Below, piece by piece: positions 26,101 to 34,853 of a stretch of DNA of 64,000 bases. The notes beneath the pieces were generated by a model, which ran no database searches, was not told the DNA's origin, and saw only the letters and a list, made by a program, of their open reading frames with translations. Source of the stretch: Polaromonas sp. (GTDB lineage Bacteria; Pseudomonadota; Gammaproteobacteria; Burkholderiales; Burkholderiaceae_C); the NCBI GenBank assembly GCA_013297865.1, contig JAAFIP010000006.1, positions 186,001-250,000 on the forward strand, given 5' to 3'. The position numbers were made by a program, and so were the translations under genes. The stretch's first letter is position 1, and each line of letters starts with the position of its first letter.

Positions 26101-26983
26101 ACCCTCCCATAGCCTTCCTGCCGATCAGCGTTATACCGCCTGGACGTTTGGCGAGCTGCCTGAGTTGATGGAAATCCAGCGCAAGGCGGGCAAGGACGTG
26201 CAGACCCTGATTGGTTTTCCAGCGCTGATAGACCATGGGGATGCCGTAGGCATTGAAGTGTTTGACGAGCCCGATGTGGCCGCGGCCAAGCACCGCGCAG
26301 GTCTGCGCCGGCTGTGCGCGCTGCACATCAAAGACGCGCTCAAATACCTGGAGAAAAACATTCCCGACCTGCAGAAAATGGGCGTAGCCTACATGCCCCT
26401 GGGCACGGCGGATGAGCTCAAATCGCAGATTATTGACGTCGCGCTGGACAAGGCCTTTTTGCTGGACCCGCTGCCTGGCAATGCAGAAGATTTCAAACGC
26501 CGCATTGACGAAGGCCGTGGCCGCCTGACTTTGATCGCCAACGAGGTAGCCCGCCTGTGCCAGAGCATCCTGACCGAATACGCCGCCGCGGCGCGCAAGA
26601 TCAAGGACACCAAATCCGCGCCCGAGGCTACTGCAGACGCAGCCCAGCAGCTGCAGCGCCTGATGACCAAGCGCTTTCTGTCCACCACAGCCTACGCCCA
26701 GCTGCAGCACTTTCCGCGCTATCTCAAAGCCATTACCCTGCGCCTGGACAAATACCGCGCCGACCCAGGGCGCGACACCGCCCGCGCCGCCGAGATCCGC
26801 CCGCAGGAGCAGCGCTTTTACCGTCTGCTGGCCGAGCGCAAAGGTGTGCTCGATGCGCGCCTGGCCGAGCTGCGCTGGCTGCTGGAGGAACTGCGCGTGA
26901 GCTTTTTTGCGCAGGAGCTGCGCACGCCCCAGCCTGTGAGCGTCAAGCGCTTGGACAAAGTGTGGGCGCAGATAGCCCAGTAA
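23108..26983 (+). CDS. hrpA: ATP-dependent RNA helicase HrpA (DEAH box)
   Basis: 1291 residues, the expected length. Helicase motifs in order: GETGSGKTT (motif I), TQPRRIAA (Ia), DEAHERS (II), SATIDAE (III), ATNVAETSLT (V), QRSGRCGR (VI); then the helicase-associated domains and the long C-terminal DUF3418 region. HrpA resolves stalled or collided ribosomes. Residues about 980-997 (NAAPAQQNIAGAATKNIANT) are encoded by repeat copy e, an in-frame insertion in a variable linker before the C-terminal domain, so activity is probably kept. Confidence 0.96.
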   Translation: MLDITFPESLPVSSRRDEIATAIRDHQVVIVCGETGSGKTTQLPKIALALGRGKLNYPPGKGRLIGHTQPRRIAATSVAKRIAEELKTPLGEVVGYKVRFQDRLARDASVKLMTDGILLAETQGDPDLKAYDTLIIDEAHERSLNIDFLLGYLKQLLPRRPDLKIIVTSATIDAERFARHFESKNGPAPVIMVSGRMFPVEQRYRPFEESRDYDLNNAICDATDELWQGGGGGDILVFLPGEREIREAADHLRKHLAHQPLHRNADVIPLFARLSQQEQDRVFEVGQGKRIVLATNVAETSLTVPGIRYVIDAGTARVKRYSFRNKVEQLLVEPIAQAAANQRSGRCGRVADGICIRLYEQKDFDARPKFTDPEILRSSLAGVILRMKALRLGHVEDFPFIEPPQRRAIADGYDLLQELGAVDEYNELTALGAELSRLPLDPRVGRMILEAKTRGALDEVLIIASALSVQDVRDRPMEAQQQADEAHKKFDDEKSEFTGYLKLWKWINAARGGDGKEHKLSNRQYEQLLRQNFVNIRRVREWRDIYSQLHTVVTEHKWQINQQPASYEQLHLSMLSGLMGNIGWKLEDEDVYLGARGIKFYRHPGANLSKKPGRWIVVSELVDTSRLFGRGIAAIEPQWIEQVAGHLLKKQLLDPHWEKKSAEVIALERATLYGIVIYSGRRVNYSKVDPVAAREVFIREALVGGEWETKLPFLAHNEKLLKQVEDIEHKSRRQDVLVDDELIYAYYDQQIPATVCSGFLLEQWYREEVKKQPKLLHLSREELMRHEAAGITTQAFPKTVRLGGVDCRATYLHEPGDARDGITVEVPLFALNQVNDERCEWLVPGMLQAKIQAMLKSLPQRPRSRLVPLPESAARFFSALSDDAKFGAGSLTDAVLKLSRDATSVEIKRTDIKLDMLSAHLFMNFRVIDEHGRQLGAGRNLAALKAELGAQARGAFASLAALSSAAGKLPMHSENNEVNAAPAQQNIAGAATKNIANTPSHSLPADQRYTAWTFGELPELMEIQRKAGKDVQTLIGFPALIDHGDAVGIEVFDEPDVAAAKHRAGLRRLCALHIKDALKYLEKNIPDLQKMGVAYMPLGTADELKSQIIDVALDKAFLLDPLPGNAEDFKRRIDEGRGRLTLIANEVARLCQSILTEYAAAARKIKDTKSAPEATADAAQQLQRLMTKRFLSTTAYAQLQHFPRYLKAITLRLDKYRADPGRDTARAAEIRPQEQRFYRLLAERKGVLDARLAELRWLLEELRVSFFAQELRTPQPVSVKRLDKVWAQIAQ
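26047..26094 (-). repeat. Dispersed hairpin-ended repeat, copy e (inside hrpA)
   Basis: The reverse complement contains GCTCCCGCGATATTCTGTTG. It is translated in frame and causes no stop. Confidence 0.9.
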
Positions 26984-27023
26984 GCCATAGTCATAGCAGC
27001 ACACTCAGCACACCACGATCACC

Positions 27024-27980
27024 ATGCAAGCCTTCTACGCTGACCAGTTTGTGCTGCCATTGCCCGAGGGGCACCGCTTTCCGATGGGCAAATACCGCCT
27101 GCTGCGCGACTGGCTGGCCCAGAGCCTGCCGCAAGTGCGCCTGGGTGTAGCGCCTGCCGCCACGGATGGCGAGCTGGCCTTGTGCCACAGCCCGGCCTAT
27201 ATCCACGGCATTGCTACGGGCAGCGTTGCGCCCGCGATATTGCGCGAGATTGGCTTTCCGTGGAGCGAGGCCATGGCCGAGCGGGCGCGCAGATCGGTGG
27301 GCGCCAGCCTGGAGGCCGCGCGTGCCAGTTTGGGCGCCGCCACAGGCCGGCCCGAGGGCGTGGCGGCCAATCTCGCGGGCGGCACGCACCACAGCTATGC
27401 CGACAAGGGCGGTGGCTTTTGTGTCTTCAACGACTTTGCGGTAGCCGCGCGGTTGATGCAGGCCGAGTGGGCGCGGCGGCACACTGCCCCCTTGCAGGTG
27501 GCCATCATTGACCTGGACGTGCACCAAGGCAATGGCACTGCCAGCATTTTCAAAAACGACCCGAGCGTGTTCACCCTGTCAATGCATGGCGCCAAGAATT
27601 TTCCGTTTCGCAAGGAAGCCAGCGATCTGGATGTCGACCTGCCCGATGGCTGCCAGGACGAAGAATACCTGCAGGCCCTGGAGCATGCTCTGCAAGAGAT
27701 GGAGCAGCGCTTTGCCCCGGGCCTGGTGCTGTATCTGGCCGGTGCCGATCCGCACGAAGGCGACCGCCTGGGGCGGCTCAAGCTGAGCTACGACGGCCTG
27801 GAGGCACGCGACCGGCGCGTGATGGACTGGTGCTGGCAGCGGCGCATCCCGCTGGCTTTTGCCATGGGAGGAGGCTATGGCAGCGAGATAGGCACCACGC
27901 TGCGGGTGCAGCAGGGCACCTACCGCGTGGGGCTGGAGTACTGGATGCGCTGGCAAAGCCTGGCAAATGCAATGCTATAA
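27024..27980 (+). CDS. Histone-deacetylase-superfamily (AcuC/acetylpolyamine aminohydrolase-like) hydrolase
   Basis: 318 residues of the zinc-dependent HDAC fold. [19 protein letters not shown] carries the tandem His charge-relay pair, [10 protein letters not shown] gives the metal-binding Asp and His, and [12 protein letters not shown] the second metal Asp; the Gly-rich loop is [12 protein letters not shown]. Bacterial members deacetylate small amides or acetyl-lysine proteins; substrate unknown. It begins 40 bp after hrpA and is followed by a thioesterase and a nitroreductase on the same strand. Confidence 0.92.
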   Translation: MQAFYADQFVLPLPEGHRFPMGKYRLLRDWLAQSLPQVRLGVAPAATDGELALCHSPAYIHGIATGSVAPAILREIGFPWSEAMAERARRSVGASLEAARASLGAATGRPEGVAANLAGGTHHSYADKGGGFCVFNDFAVAARLMQAEWARRHTAPLQVAIIDLDVHQGNGTASIFKNDPSVFTLSMHGAKNFPFRKEASDLDVDLPDGCQDEEYLQALEHALQEMEQRFAPGLVLYLAGADPHEGDRLGRLKLSYDGLEARDRRVMDWCWQRRIPLAFAMGGGYGSEIGTTLRVQQGTYRVGLEYWMRWQSLANAML

Positions 27981-27990
27981 ACAGGGGCCT

Positions 27991-28464
27991 ATGACTGATA
28001 CGACCGACACGCCTACCCAAGCACGCTCACAAGCCAGCCGGGCCACACCCCAGGCGCGCAGCAGCTACAAAGCCTTTGTGCCCATCACCACGCGCTGGGC
28101 TGACAACGATGTGTACGGGCATGTGAACAACGTCGTGTATTACAGCTGGTTTGACACGGCGGTCAACAGCTATCTGATCAGCCAGGGCGCGCTCGACATG
28201 GCCCAAGGGGACACCATTGGCCTGGTGGTGCAGACGCAGTGCGACTATTTTGCAGCGGTAAGCTTTCCCCAAAACGTCAGCGTGGGCATCCGCGTGGGGC
28301 GACTGGGCAGCAGCAGCGTGCGCTACGAGCTGGGCGTGTTTGCCGACGACCAGCCCCTGGCCAGCGCCTGCGGACATTTTGTGCATGTCTACGTCGACAA
28401 AACCACGCGCCGTCCGGTGCCCTTGCCAACCCAGTTGAAAACTGTTGTAGAACAACTCTTATGA
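27991..28464 (+). CDS. Hotdog-fold acyl-CoA thioesterase (4HBT, YbgC-like)
   Basis: 157 residues. The 4-hydroxybenzoyl-CoA thioesterase signature [20 protein letters not shown] contains the catalytic Asp. ATG at 27991 is preferred over an in-frame ATG at 27967 that would overlap the preceding gene; AGGGG lies just upstream. The N-terminal ~25 residues are polar and low in complexity. The stop overlaps the next start (ATGA at 28461-28464). Confidence 0.9.
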   Translation: MTDTTDTPTQARSQASRATPQARSSYKAFVPITTRWADNDVYGHVNNVVYYSWFDTAVNSYLISQGALDMAQGDTIGLVVQTQCDYFAAVSFPQNVSVGIRVGRLGSSSVRYELGVFADDQPLASACGHFVHVYVDKTTRRPVPLPTQLKTVVEQLL

Positions 28465-29204
28465 AAATCACCGATCTTTTGCCTACTCCTCAGGTCAGCA
28501 CCGCTGTGCACGATGCTGCCAGCGTTGACGCAGCCATGCTCAGCCGTTACAGCAACCGGGCGTTTTTACCCAAGCCAGTAGACAGGGCCTTGCTGCAATC
28601 GCTGCTACAAGTGGCCGCCCGTGCGCCCAGCGGCACCAACACCCAGCCCTGGAAGGTCTATGTGCTGCAGGGCGCAAGCCGTGATGCACTGGTGGACAAA
28701 GTGGTGGCTGCACACGATGCCCTGGCGGCTGACCCCAGCCTGGCTGCGCAGTACCGGGAAGAGTACGACTACTACCCCGAAAAATGGGTCTCGCCCTATA
28801 TCGACCGGCGTCGTGAATGCGGCTTCGGGCTGTATGGCGTGTTGGGCCTGGGCAAAGGCGACAAGGCGGGTATGCATGCTCAGCATCAGCGCAACTACCG
28901 GTTTTTTGACGCGCCGGTGGGCCTGATGTTCACCATGGACAAGGTCATGGGCCGCGGCAGCCTGCTGGACTACGGCATGTTCTTGCAGAACATCATGCTC
29001 GCAGCCCGCGCGCGCGGGCTGCACACTTGCCCCCAAGCCGCGTGGAACGGGTTTGCCAAGATCATCTTGCCGCATATTGGCGCGGGTGACGAGGAAATGC
29101 TGGTCTGCGGCATGTCGATGGGCTACGCCGACGAGGGCGCCTTGGTCAATACCTTTGCTACCACACGGGTGGACGCGCAGGATTTTACAAGCTGGCTGGA
29201 ATAA
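28461..29204 (+). CDS. Nitroreductase-family FMN oxidoreductase
   Basis: 247 residues. [30 protein letters not shown] is the opening FMN-binding region with the usual SxRxF and [10 protein letters not shown] motifs; [18 protein letters not shown] is the second FMN-contact helix. NAD(P)H-dependent reduction of nitro- or quinone-type compounds is the family activity. Translationally coupled to the upstream thioesterase. Confidence 0.92.
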   Translation: MKITDLLPTPQVSTAVHDAASVDAAMLSRYSNRAFLPKPVDRALLQSLLQVAARAPSGTNTQPWKVYVLQGASRDALVDKVVAAHDALAADPSLAAQYREEYDYYPEKWVSPYIDRRRECGFGLYGVLGLGKGDKAGMHAQHQRNYRFFDAPVGLMFTMDKVMGRGSLLDYGMFLQNIMLAARARGLHTCPQAAWNGFAKIILPHIGAGDEEMLVCGMSMGYADEGALVNTFATTRVDAQDFTSWLE

Positions 29205-29257
29205 GTGGCTGAAAATGTGCGCTCAACGCACGGCAAGTGCACTCTGCTGCGCCCGGC

Positions 29258-29599
29258 TCAGTGGGACAGGGTGCTGGGGCGTGATTGCAGGCCTTCGGGT
29301 AGCAGGCCAGAGAAGCTGATGTTCAAACGTCGTACATGGGCTACTGCTGCCGCTTCACCTTGGGTGGCCGAGATGGCGGACATCCAATCGCTACGCAGAT
29401 ACCACAGCGCCTCGATGTCAGGGGCATACTGGATGCGCCTGCGCACCACAGGACGCAGATCCGCGCCTTCATCACCTAAAATTTCGAGCATGCTTTCACG
29501 GATTTGCTCAGTGCGGTCATGCAGCTCGTCTTCGGTAGGAATGGGATGTAATCCCATCATGCCCCACACACTGGAGAGAGTAGTTTTCACCCAACGCAT
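29258..29599 (-). CDS. Conserved-looking hypothetical protein
   Basis: 113 residues, cytoplasmic, with an N-terminal amphipathic stretch (MRWVKTTLSSVWGMMGLHPI) and a helical region rich in Arg and Glu (DRTEQIRESMLEILGDEGAD, WYLRSDWMSAISATQGEAAA). I do not recognise a family. Codon pattern looks coding and no other frame competes, but the gene is isolated: it converges on the nitroreductase gene and faces an AT-rich intergenic region. Confidence 0.7.
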   Translation of the reverse strand: MRWVKTTLSSVWGMMGLHPIPTEDELHDRTEQIRESMLEILGDEGADLRPVVRRRIQYAPDIEALWYLRSDWMSAISATQGEAAAVAHVRRLNISFSGLLPEGLQSRPSTLSH

Positions 29600-29945
29600 G
29601 TCTTACCCCTGTAATACTGATGTAACCATGCCTCTACGATAAAACGCCCAAGCCCTCAGTGCAAGCAGAAAGGCAAAAATTGTTTATTTTGGTTTGTAAA
29701 AAACAACAATTAAATCAAAGGCTTAGTAAGTAGTTGTGAGGTAAATTATTAGATACATTCCGTAACATAGGGTTTACGTGTACTGTTTTTTGATTAATTT
29801 TTAATGCTTACATCAAAAAGATGAGGTCTAAACCTCCCAGTGCAGTGCTGTCATGAGGCTTGGACTGCCCGGAGTTCGGATAATCGTTGGATACATTCAG
29901 GCTGCTTGTGCGGCCAATAACTAGAGAAATCATCAGGAGGCACTT
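29600..29945. other. AT-rich intergenic region between divergent genes
   Basis: 346 bases that should hold two divergent promoters. The part 29680-29820 is markedly AT-rich. A strong ribosome-binding site AGGAGG (29935-29940) precedes the acylase start. No gene or clear repeat seen; GATACATTC occurs twice (about 29750 and 29890) but is too short to interpret. Confidence 0.6.
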
Positions 29946-32456
29946 ATGCAATGGTTGAAAAAACTGGGGATCGCAGCACTGGCAGCTGCAGTGCTGCTGG
30001 CCTGTGGGCTGGCGATATATGTGTGGCGCAGCTTTCCTGCGTTGTCGGGCGAAATCAGTGCACCAGGCCTGCAGGCCAGCGTGCGCATCAGCCGCGATGC
30101 CTCTGATGTGACCCATGTCAATGCCCAAAGCGAGCGCGATGCGGCCTTTGCAGTGGGCTACACCCATGCCCAGGAGCGCAGCTGGCAGCTTGAATTCAAC
30201 CGCCGCCTGATGCATGGCGAGCTCAGCGCCATTCTGGGCCAGGCCACGCTGGAGACCGACAAGCTCATGCGCAGCCTGGGCATCCTGCGCGCGGCCCAGC
30301 GCCAGCTGGCGGCAATGCCTGCTGATGCGCGGCAGTCGCTGGAGGCCTATGCCGCAGGTATCAATGCCTTTCACGCCACTTCCTCCCAGGCTTTGCCGCC
30401 TGAGTTTCATATTCTGCGCACCCGGCCTGGCACATGGACAGCAGCTGACAGCGTAGGCTGGGGCCTGATGATGGCGCTGGACCTGGGCGGCAACTGGGGC
30501 GTTGAGCTTGCGCGCCTGTCTGCAGCGCAAAAGCTGCCCACTGACAAACTATGGCAGCTGTTTCCAGCCTACCCGGGCGAGCAAAAAGCCTCTGGTGCGG
30601 ACTTCAGCCAGCTCTATAACCAACTGGGGGTGTTCAATACCAATCCTCCAGGCGCTACTAAAACAGTAGCTGCTCCCGCGACATTCTATTGGGCTGGAGG
30701 CCTATTTGATATAAAAAATACGTTGCAAAAAGCCCTGTTGGAGCAGCTTGCGCCCCTAGCACGCGGTGGTGAAGTTGCAGGTGGTGAGGTGGGCAATATC
30801 GAAGGCAAGGGCAGCAACAACTGGGTCGTGGCCGGCAGCCACAGCAGCAGCGGCAAGCCCTTGCTGGCCAACGACCCGCACCTGGGCCTGAGCGCCCCGG
30901 CGATCTGGTATTTTGCGCGGATCAAGGTGCTGCCGCAGGGCGCAGCGCAGCCTACGGTGGATGTCATCGGCGCCACCCTGCCTGGCCTGCCCAATGTGAT
31001 CCTGGGCCGCACGGCCAAGGTAGCCTGGGGCTTTACCAATACCGGCCCCGATGTACAGGACCTGTATCTGGAGCAGATCAACCCGGCCAACCCAGCGCAG
31101 TACAAAACGCCCACGGGTTGGGCCGATTTTGAATCGCGCAGCGAAACCATCGCGGTCAAAGGCCAGGCCGATGTGGCCTACACCTACCGCGCCACGCGCC
31201 ACGGCCCGGTCATCAGCGACGCCCAGGCCGTGCACGCAGAAGTGCTGGACCTGAAAAAATACGTGCTCGCCCTGCGCTGGAGCGCGTTGGACGAAGACAA
31301 CCGCACCGTGCTGGCGGGCATCAAGGCGGCCAAAGCCCAGAGCGTGGACGAGCTGTTTGCTGCCTATGCCGACTACCACTCGCCGATGCAAAACGTGGTG
31401 GCCGCCGACGTGAACGGGAAGATCGCTTTCAAGGCCGTGGGCAAAGTGCCAGTGCGCAGCCCGGCCAACGACATCAAGGGCATCGCACCCGCCCCGGGCT
31501 GGGACGCCAAGTACGACTGGACCGGCTGGCTACCGTATGACCAAACGCCTCAGGACGATGGCCTCAAAGGCTGGGTAGCCACGGCCAACCAGCGCATCCA
31601 CGCCGCAGATTATCCCCACTTCATCACCCAAGACTGGAGCACACCCCAGCGCTTTGACCGCATCGAAACCCTGCTCAAGGCGCAGCCCAAGCACGACATG
31701 GCATCGATGCAGCGCATCCAGGCTGATACCACGTCCCTGGCTACGCAAACCCTGTTGCCCACGCTGCGTGCCACCACCAGCAGCCACGCGCTGGCCGCTG
31801 CAGCCCAGGCCCAGTTCAAGGATTTTGATGGTGACATGAAGGCAGGTAGTGCGGCAGCCTTGATCTTCGCCACCTGGGCCGACGAGCTGGCGCGCGGGCT
31901 GATCACACCCAAGCTGGGCGAGGCCAAGTTCAAGGCGATGTACGGCAAGCGGCATTTTCGCGGTACGGTGGAAGAGGTGATGGCCAAGAACGACGCCTTC
32001 TGGTGCGCCCCCAAAACCTGCCCAGAGCAGTCAGCCGACGCCCTGGGCCGCGCACTGGACCGCCTGGCCAAGCTATACGGTAGCGACGTGGCCGCCTGGC
32101 GCTGGGGCACAGCCCACATGGCCCGCTCAATCCACAAGCCACTGGGCAATGTGGCTGCTCTGGCCAAAGTGTTTGACGTGGCTGTGCCCACGGGCGGCGA
32201 CCCATGGACTGTCAATGTAGGCCAATACTGGCTCAACGAAGCCCAGCCCTTCCATAACCGCCACGCGGCAAGCCTGCGCACCGTGTTTGACCTGGCCAAC
32301 CCCGAAAACTCCCAGTTCGTCTACCAAACCGGCCAAAGCGGCCTGGTCTTCTCCAGCCGTTACCGAGACATGAGCGCCCAATGGGCTGCCAATGGCTACA
32401 GGCCTTTGCAGCTGCAGGGGACGATGGTGGGGGGTGAGTTGGTGCTGAAGCCTTAA
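29946..32456 (+). CDS. Penicillin-acylase-family N-terminal nucleophile hydrolase
   Basis: 836-residue precursor with an N-terminal signal/anchor helix (LGIAALAAAVLLACGLAIYV). Members are autocatalytically cleaved into alpha and beta chains; the new beta N-terminus is the nucleophile Ser290 in NIEGKGSNNWVVAGS. The beta chain shows PLLANDPHLGLSAPAIWYFA and NVILGRTAKVAWGFTNTGPD, family signatures. Such enzymes cleave amides such as beta-lactam side chains or acyl-homoserine lactones; the specificity here is not readable. Residues ~236-254 come from repeat copy f and fall within the region that corresponds to the excised spacer peptide. Strong AGGAGG ribosome-binding site. Confidence 0.92.
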   Translation: MQWLKKLGIAALAAAVLLACGLAIYVWRSFPALSGEISAPGLQASVRISRDASDVTHVNAQSERDAAFAVGYTHAQERSWQLEFNRRLMHGELSAILGQATLETDKLMRSLGILRAAQRQLAAMPADARQSLEAYAAGINAFHATSSQALPPEFHILRTRPGTWTAADSVGWGLMMALDLGGNWGVELARLSAAQKLPTDKLWQLFPAYPGEQKASGADFSQLYNQLGVFNTNPPGATKTVAAPATFYWAGGLFDIKNTLQKALLEQLAPLARGGEVAGGEVGNIEGKGSNNWVVAGSHSSSGKPLLANDPHLGLSAPAIWYFARIKVLPQGAAQPTVDVIGATLPGLPNVILGRTAKVAWGFTNTGPDVQDLYLEQINPANPAQYKTPTGWADFESRSETIAVKGQADVAYTYRATRHGPVISDAQAVHAEVLDLKKYVLALRWSALDEDNRTVLAGIKAAKAQSVDELFAAYADYHSPMQNVVAADVNGKIAFKAVGKVPVRSPANDIKGIAPAPGWDAKYDWTGWLPYDQTPQDDGLKGWVATANQRIHAADYPHFITQDWSTPQRFDRIETLLKAQPKHDMASMQRIQADTTSLATQTLLPTLRATTSSHALAAAAQAQFKDFDGDMKAGSAAALIFATWADELARGLITPKLGEAKFKAMYGKRHFRGTVEEVMAKNDAFWCAPKTCPEQSADALGRALDRLAKLYGSDVAAWRWGTAHMARSIHKPLGNVAALAKVFDVAVPTGGDPWTVNVGQYWLNEAQPFHNRHAASLRTVFDLANPENSQFVYQTGQSGLVFSSRYRDMSAQWAANGYRPLQLQGTMVGGELVLKP
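30654..30703 (+). repeat. Dispersed hairpin-ended repeat, copy f (inside the acylase gene)
   Basis: Left hairpin GCTACTAAAACAGTAGC is perfect; core GCTCCCGCGACATTCTATTG; right end GGGCTGGAGGCC. Translated in frame as ATKTVAAPATFYWAGGL. Confidence 0.9.
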
Positions 32457-32503
32457 GCTGATCACGCTAGATGACGCTGACTGACCGAAAGCTGGTCCAC
32501 ATT

Positions 32504-33397
32504 TCAGTCACTAGGCAAGTTGGTAAATGCTTGATGGTTATCACTTGTGCAAAGACCTTCTAGCCAGCGCCTTGCATCCGCGCGCCCATGCTCAAAGGGA
32601 GTGTCAACATCTGTTTTGTTAGTGCAATCCCAAGTTGAAACTTCAATTGCCTTGGATGGCTGAAAGTACCAGCGGCCTTGCATTTCAAAGAAAAGCGCTC
32701 TGTCAGGGTAGTGCCGCGTGAGAAGCACGAGCTGTAGTTCTGTAGCGCTTTGGGGCGCAATGCGCGGGGCATTGTCGGCAAAACCGCCGTCCACACCAAT
32801 ACGGCCTGCATACTCACGCGCGGCCATAAACGGGGGCGCAGCCGCAGCCGTTCTCATTAAATGCTCGATGCTTGGCACATCTTGGCGATCATCAATGGGC
32901 AGTATTTCCATCTGATAGCCCAAGCGCGGTAGTAGCTGTGGATGAACAAGCTGGCTCCAGTATTTATCCACGACATACGCCAATGCACCTAGCACAACAG
33001 CCACTTTGGTTGGCAGCCATCTGGGTAGACGGGCTATACCCACCCAAATCTCTGGCGCGTGTGCTTGCAGCAGTGTCTCTCTGCTGGCCTCGTCAACAAA
33101 GGAGCGAACCCAGTTTGGATAGATCGTCTCATGCGCAAACGTCAGCGGACTCAGCGATTTGAGCAAGCGGGGATTGGCTGCATACGCAGCTTTACACGCT
33201 GTGAGCGCACTGGTGAGTCGCCCTGTCGCTGCCGCATATGCAATACCAGCTCCAGCGCTGGTTCCCACATAACGTCGTGCATGCAACTGATTGCTGGCCA
33301 GCCACTCGTGCATGACACCTGCTTGCCACCAGCAGCGGTTGCCGCCACCAGCAAAAATCAAGGTGTCAAACGACGATAGGGGCGTTAGGGTGCTCAT
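32504..33397 (-). CDS. Patatin-like phospholipase
   Basis: 297 residues. Oxyanion motif FAGGGNRCWWQAGVM, nucleophile elbow GTSAG (Ser about 47), and DGG near residue 205 (RIGVDGGFADNAPR) giving the catalytic Asp: the full Ser-Asp dyad is present. Cytoplasmic lipid acyl hydrolase by family. The ATG at 33397 overlaps the stop of the upstream thioesterase-like gene (ATGA), so the two are coupled; the patatin and acyl-CoA thioesterase may act on related acyl substrates. Confidence 0.9.
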   Translation of the reverse strand: MSTLTPLSSFDTLIFAGGGNRCWWQAGVMHEWLASNQLHARRYVGTSAGAGIAYAAATGRLTSALTACKAAYAANPRLLKSLSPLTFAHETIYPNWVRSFVDEASRETLLQAHAPEIWVGIARLPRWLPTKVAVVLGALAYVVDKYWSQLVHPQLLPRLGYQMEILPIDDRQDVPSIEHLMRTAAAAPPFMAAREYAGRIGVDGGFADNAPRIAPQSATELQLVLLTRHYPDRALFFEMQGRWYFQPSKAIEVSTWDCTNKTDVDTPFEHGRADARRWLEGLCTSDNHQAFTNLPSD

Positions 33398-34194
33398 GCT
33401 GCGGCGCTTTGCACATTGAACCAAACCAGTTGTGCGGAAGTTGCCAGCAGCACACCTGCGCGGCTCCAGATGCGCAACTGCTGGTCATAAAATCCCGCTC
33501 TCGCTGCGCTGGCACTCGCGTCAATCAGCACGAAGTCATTACCCACCTGCGCCAAATCTTCTGCAGTCGCGTGAAAATACACCGACATCGTGACTGTGGA
33601 AATCGGCGACAGGGCATTGTAGTGATAAAAGATGCGCGGCAAGCTGGCATCTGCAAAGGCCGCTAACCGGTGAGCCGTCAAGGGCAAATTATCACGATAA
33701 CGCGTCCACACCAGTGAATGCATGTGCTCTGAGCGCGTCAAGGGTTTGCCGTGCGCATGTCGCATATCAAATTGGTTGATCCAGGTATTTGGCGTTGGCG
33801 GCAGTGCGTCTGGCTGGAGTGTCAGTGGATCTGGAACGACTGGAAAGGCAGCGCAGTCAAGGTTCTCAGTGTCACGGCGGCGGGACCAAATAATGGTTGA
33901 ACTCGCACGCAGGGTTTCGTCTTGTAGGGTTTTTACCGACATAAACTGCGTGGATTTGGTTTGCTTTACCACACTGGCTTGCGCCATCACATCACCCGGT
34001 GAAATCCCCTGCTGGAAATCAATAGTCAAAGCGATGGGCTGCTCGTCCTCACGCGCTAGATGCCTAGATGCAAGCACGGCCTGTGCAGCTGTCCAGCCGC
34101 CAAATGCTCCAACGAAAGCCGCGTACTCGGGCTGCATTGCAGCTGTCAGGGTAATGCCATGCGTATTTGGCTGCACAATAAAAGTGTTGAGCAT
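33394..34194 (-). CDS. Acyl-CoA thioesterase-like protein (TesB/double hotdog family)
   Basis: 266 residues with two hotdog halves: PEYAAFVGAFGGWTAAQAVL is the typical first helix (GG-W-A), IALTIDFQQGISPGD the first sheet; the second half has YYNALSPISTVTMSVYFHA-like strands and ends RIWSRAGVLLATSAQLVWF. The start at 34194 (MLNTFIV) is chosen over an in-frame ATG at 34251 that lies beyond the divergent TetR start. Divergent from the TetR gene across a 46-bp gap that holds a palindromic operator candidate. Confidence 0.85.
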   Translation of the reverse strand: MLNTFIVQPNTHGITLTAAMQPEYAAFVGAFGGWTAAQAVLASRHLAREDEQPIALTIDFQQGISPGDVMAQASVVKQTKSTQFMSVKTLQDETLRASSTIIWSRRRDTENLDCAAFPVVPDPLTLQPDALPPTPNTWINQFDMRHAHGKPLTRSEHMHSLVWTRYRDNLPLTAHRLAAFADASLPRIFYHYNALSPISTVTMSVYFHATAEDLAQVGNDFVLIDASASAARAGFYDQQLRIWSRAGVLLATSAQLVWFNVQSAAA

Positions 34195-34213
34195 AATTTC
34201 TCCTAAATTTATA

Positions 34214-34230
34214 TTATAGTCATACTGTAA
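34214..34230. promoter_or_regulatory. Palindromic operator candidate between thioesterase and TetR genes
   Basis: TTATAGTCATACTGTAA: two 7-bp arms with one mismatch around CAT, centred in the 46-bp gap between divergent start codons. Fits a TetR-family binding site controlling both directions. Confidence 0.55.
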
Positions 34231-34240
34231 AGGAATCGAC

Positions 34241-34825
34241 ATGCCCCGCAAGTCTGCAGTGGAGACTGCACTGTCCCGTCAGAGAATTTTGATCAGTGCC
34301 TCGCGCCTGATGCGCGAGCGCGGGTATTCAGGCGTCGGCATCGATGCCATCACGGCCGATGCCGGCCTCACTGTGGGTGCGTTCTACACACACTTTGAAT
34401 CCAAAGAAGAGCTATTTGCGCAGGTGGTGCAAGAGGCACTCGTGCAGGCTGAACAACATCTTCCCCGCATCGATCAACCTAAAGACATTAGTGCATTTGT
34501 ACACTTTTACTTGAGCAATCCAGCAGTCAGCAGCATCGGCTCAAGCTGCATTGTTGCGGCTATGTCGGCAGACTTGAGCCGCGATGGTGGTAAAGCGCAG
34601 CAGGCAGCCACTGCCTACATTGAATTGATCCATTCTAGGATTCAGCATGCTTTGTCACTGCAGGAGCGCACGCCTGCGCTGGCCCGAGACGAGGCCTGGC
34701 GAATAGTGGCGCAGTGCGTTGGTGCCATAGTCATTGCGCGCATCATCGATGCGCCTAAGCAGCGAAGTGCCGCGTTGAACGCGAATAGGCAGGTGTCAAG
34801 CCTTGCCGACCACACCATGAAATGA
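34241..34825 (+). CDS. TetR-family transcriptional regulator
   Basis: 194 residues. N-terminal helix-turn-helix of TetR type (ISASRLMRERGYSGVGIDAI, TADAGLTVGAFYTHFESKEE), followed by a helical ligand-binding domain. Sequence is nearest to the group with PRKSAVETALSRQRILISAS. Divergent to the thioesterase/patatin pair and very likely their repressor; an acyl-CoA or lipid ligand is a guess from context. Confidence 0.9.
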   Translation: MPRKSAVETALSRQRILISASRLMRERGYSGVGIDAITADAGLTVGAFYTHFESKEELFAQVVQEALVQAEQHLPRIDQPKDISAFVHFYLSNPAVSSIGSSCIVAAMSADLSRDGGKAQQAATAYIELIHSRIQHALSLQERTPALARDEAWRIVAQCVGAIVIARIIDAPKQRSAALNANRQVSSLADHTMK

Positions 34826-34853
34826 TGGGCGGCGTGAATGATGGCAGAAAGCG

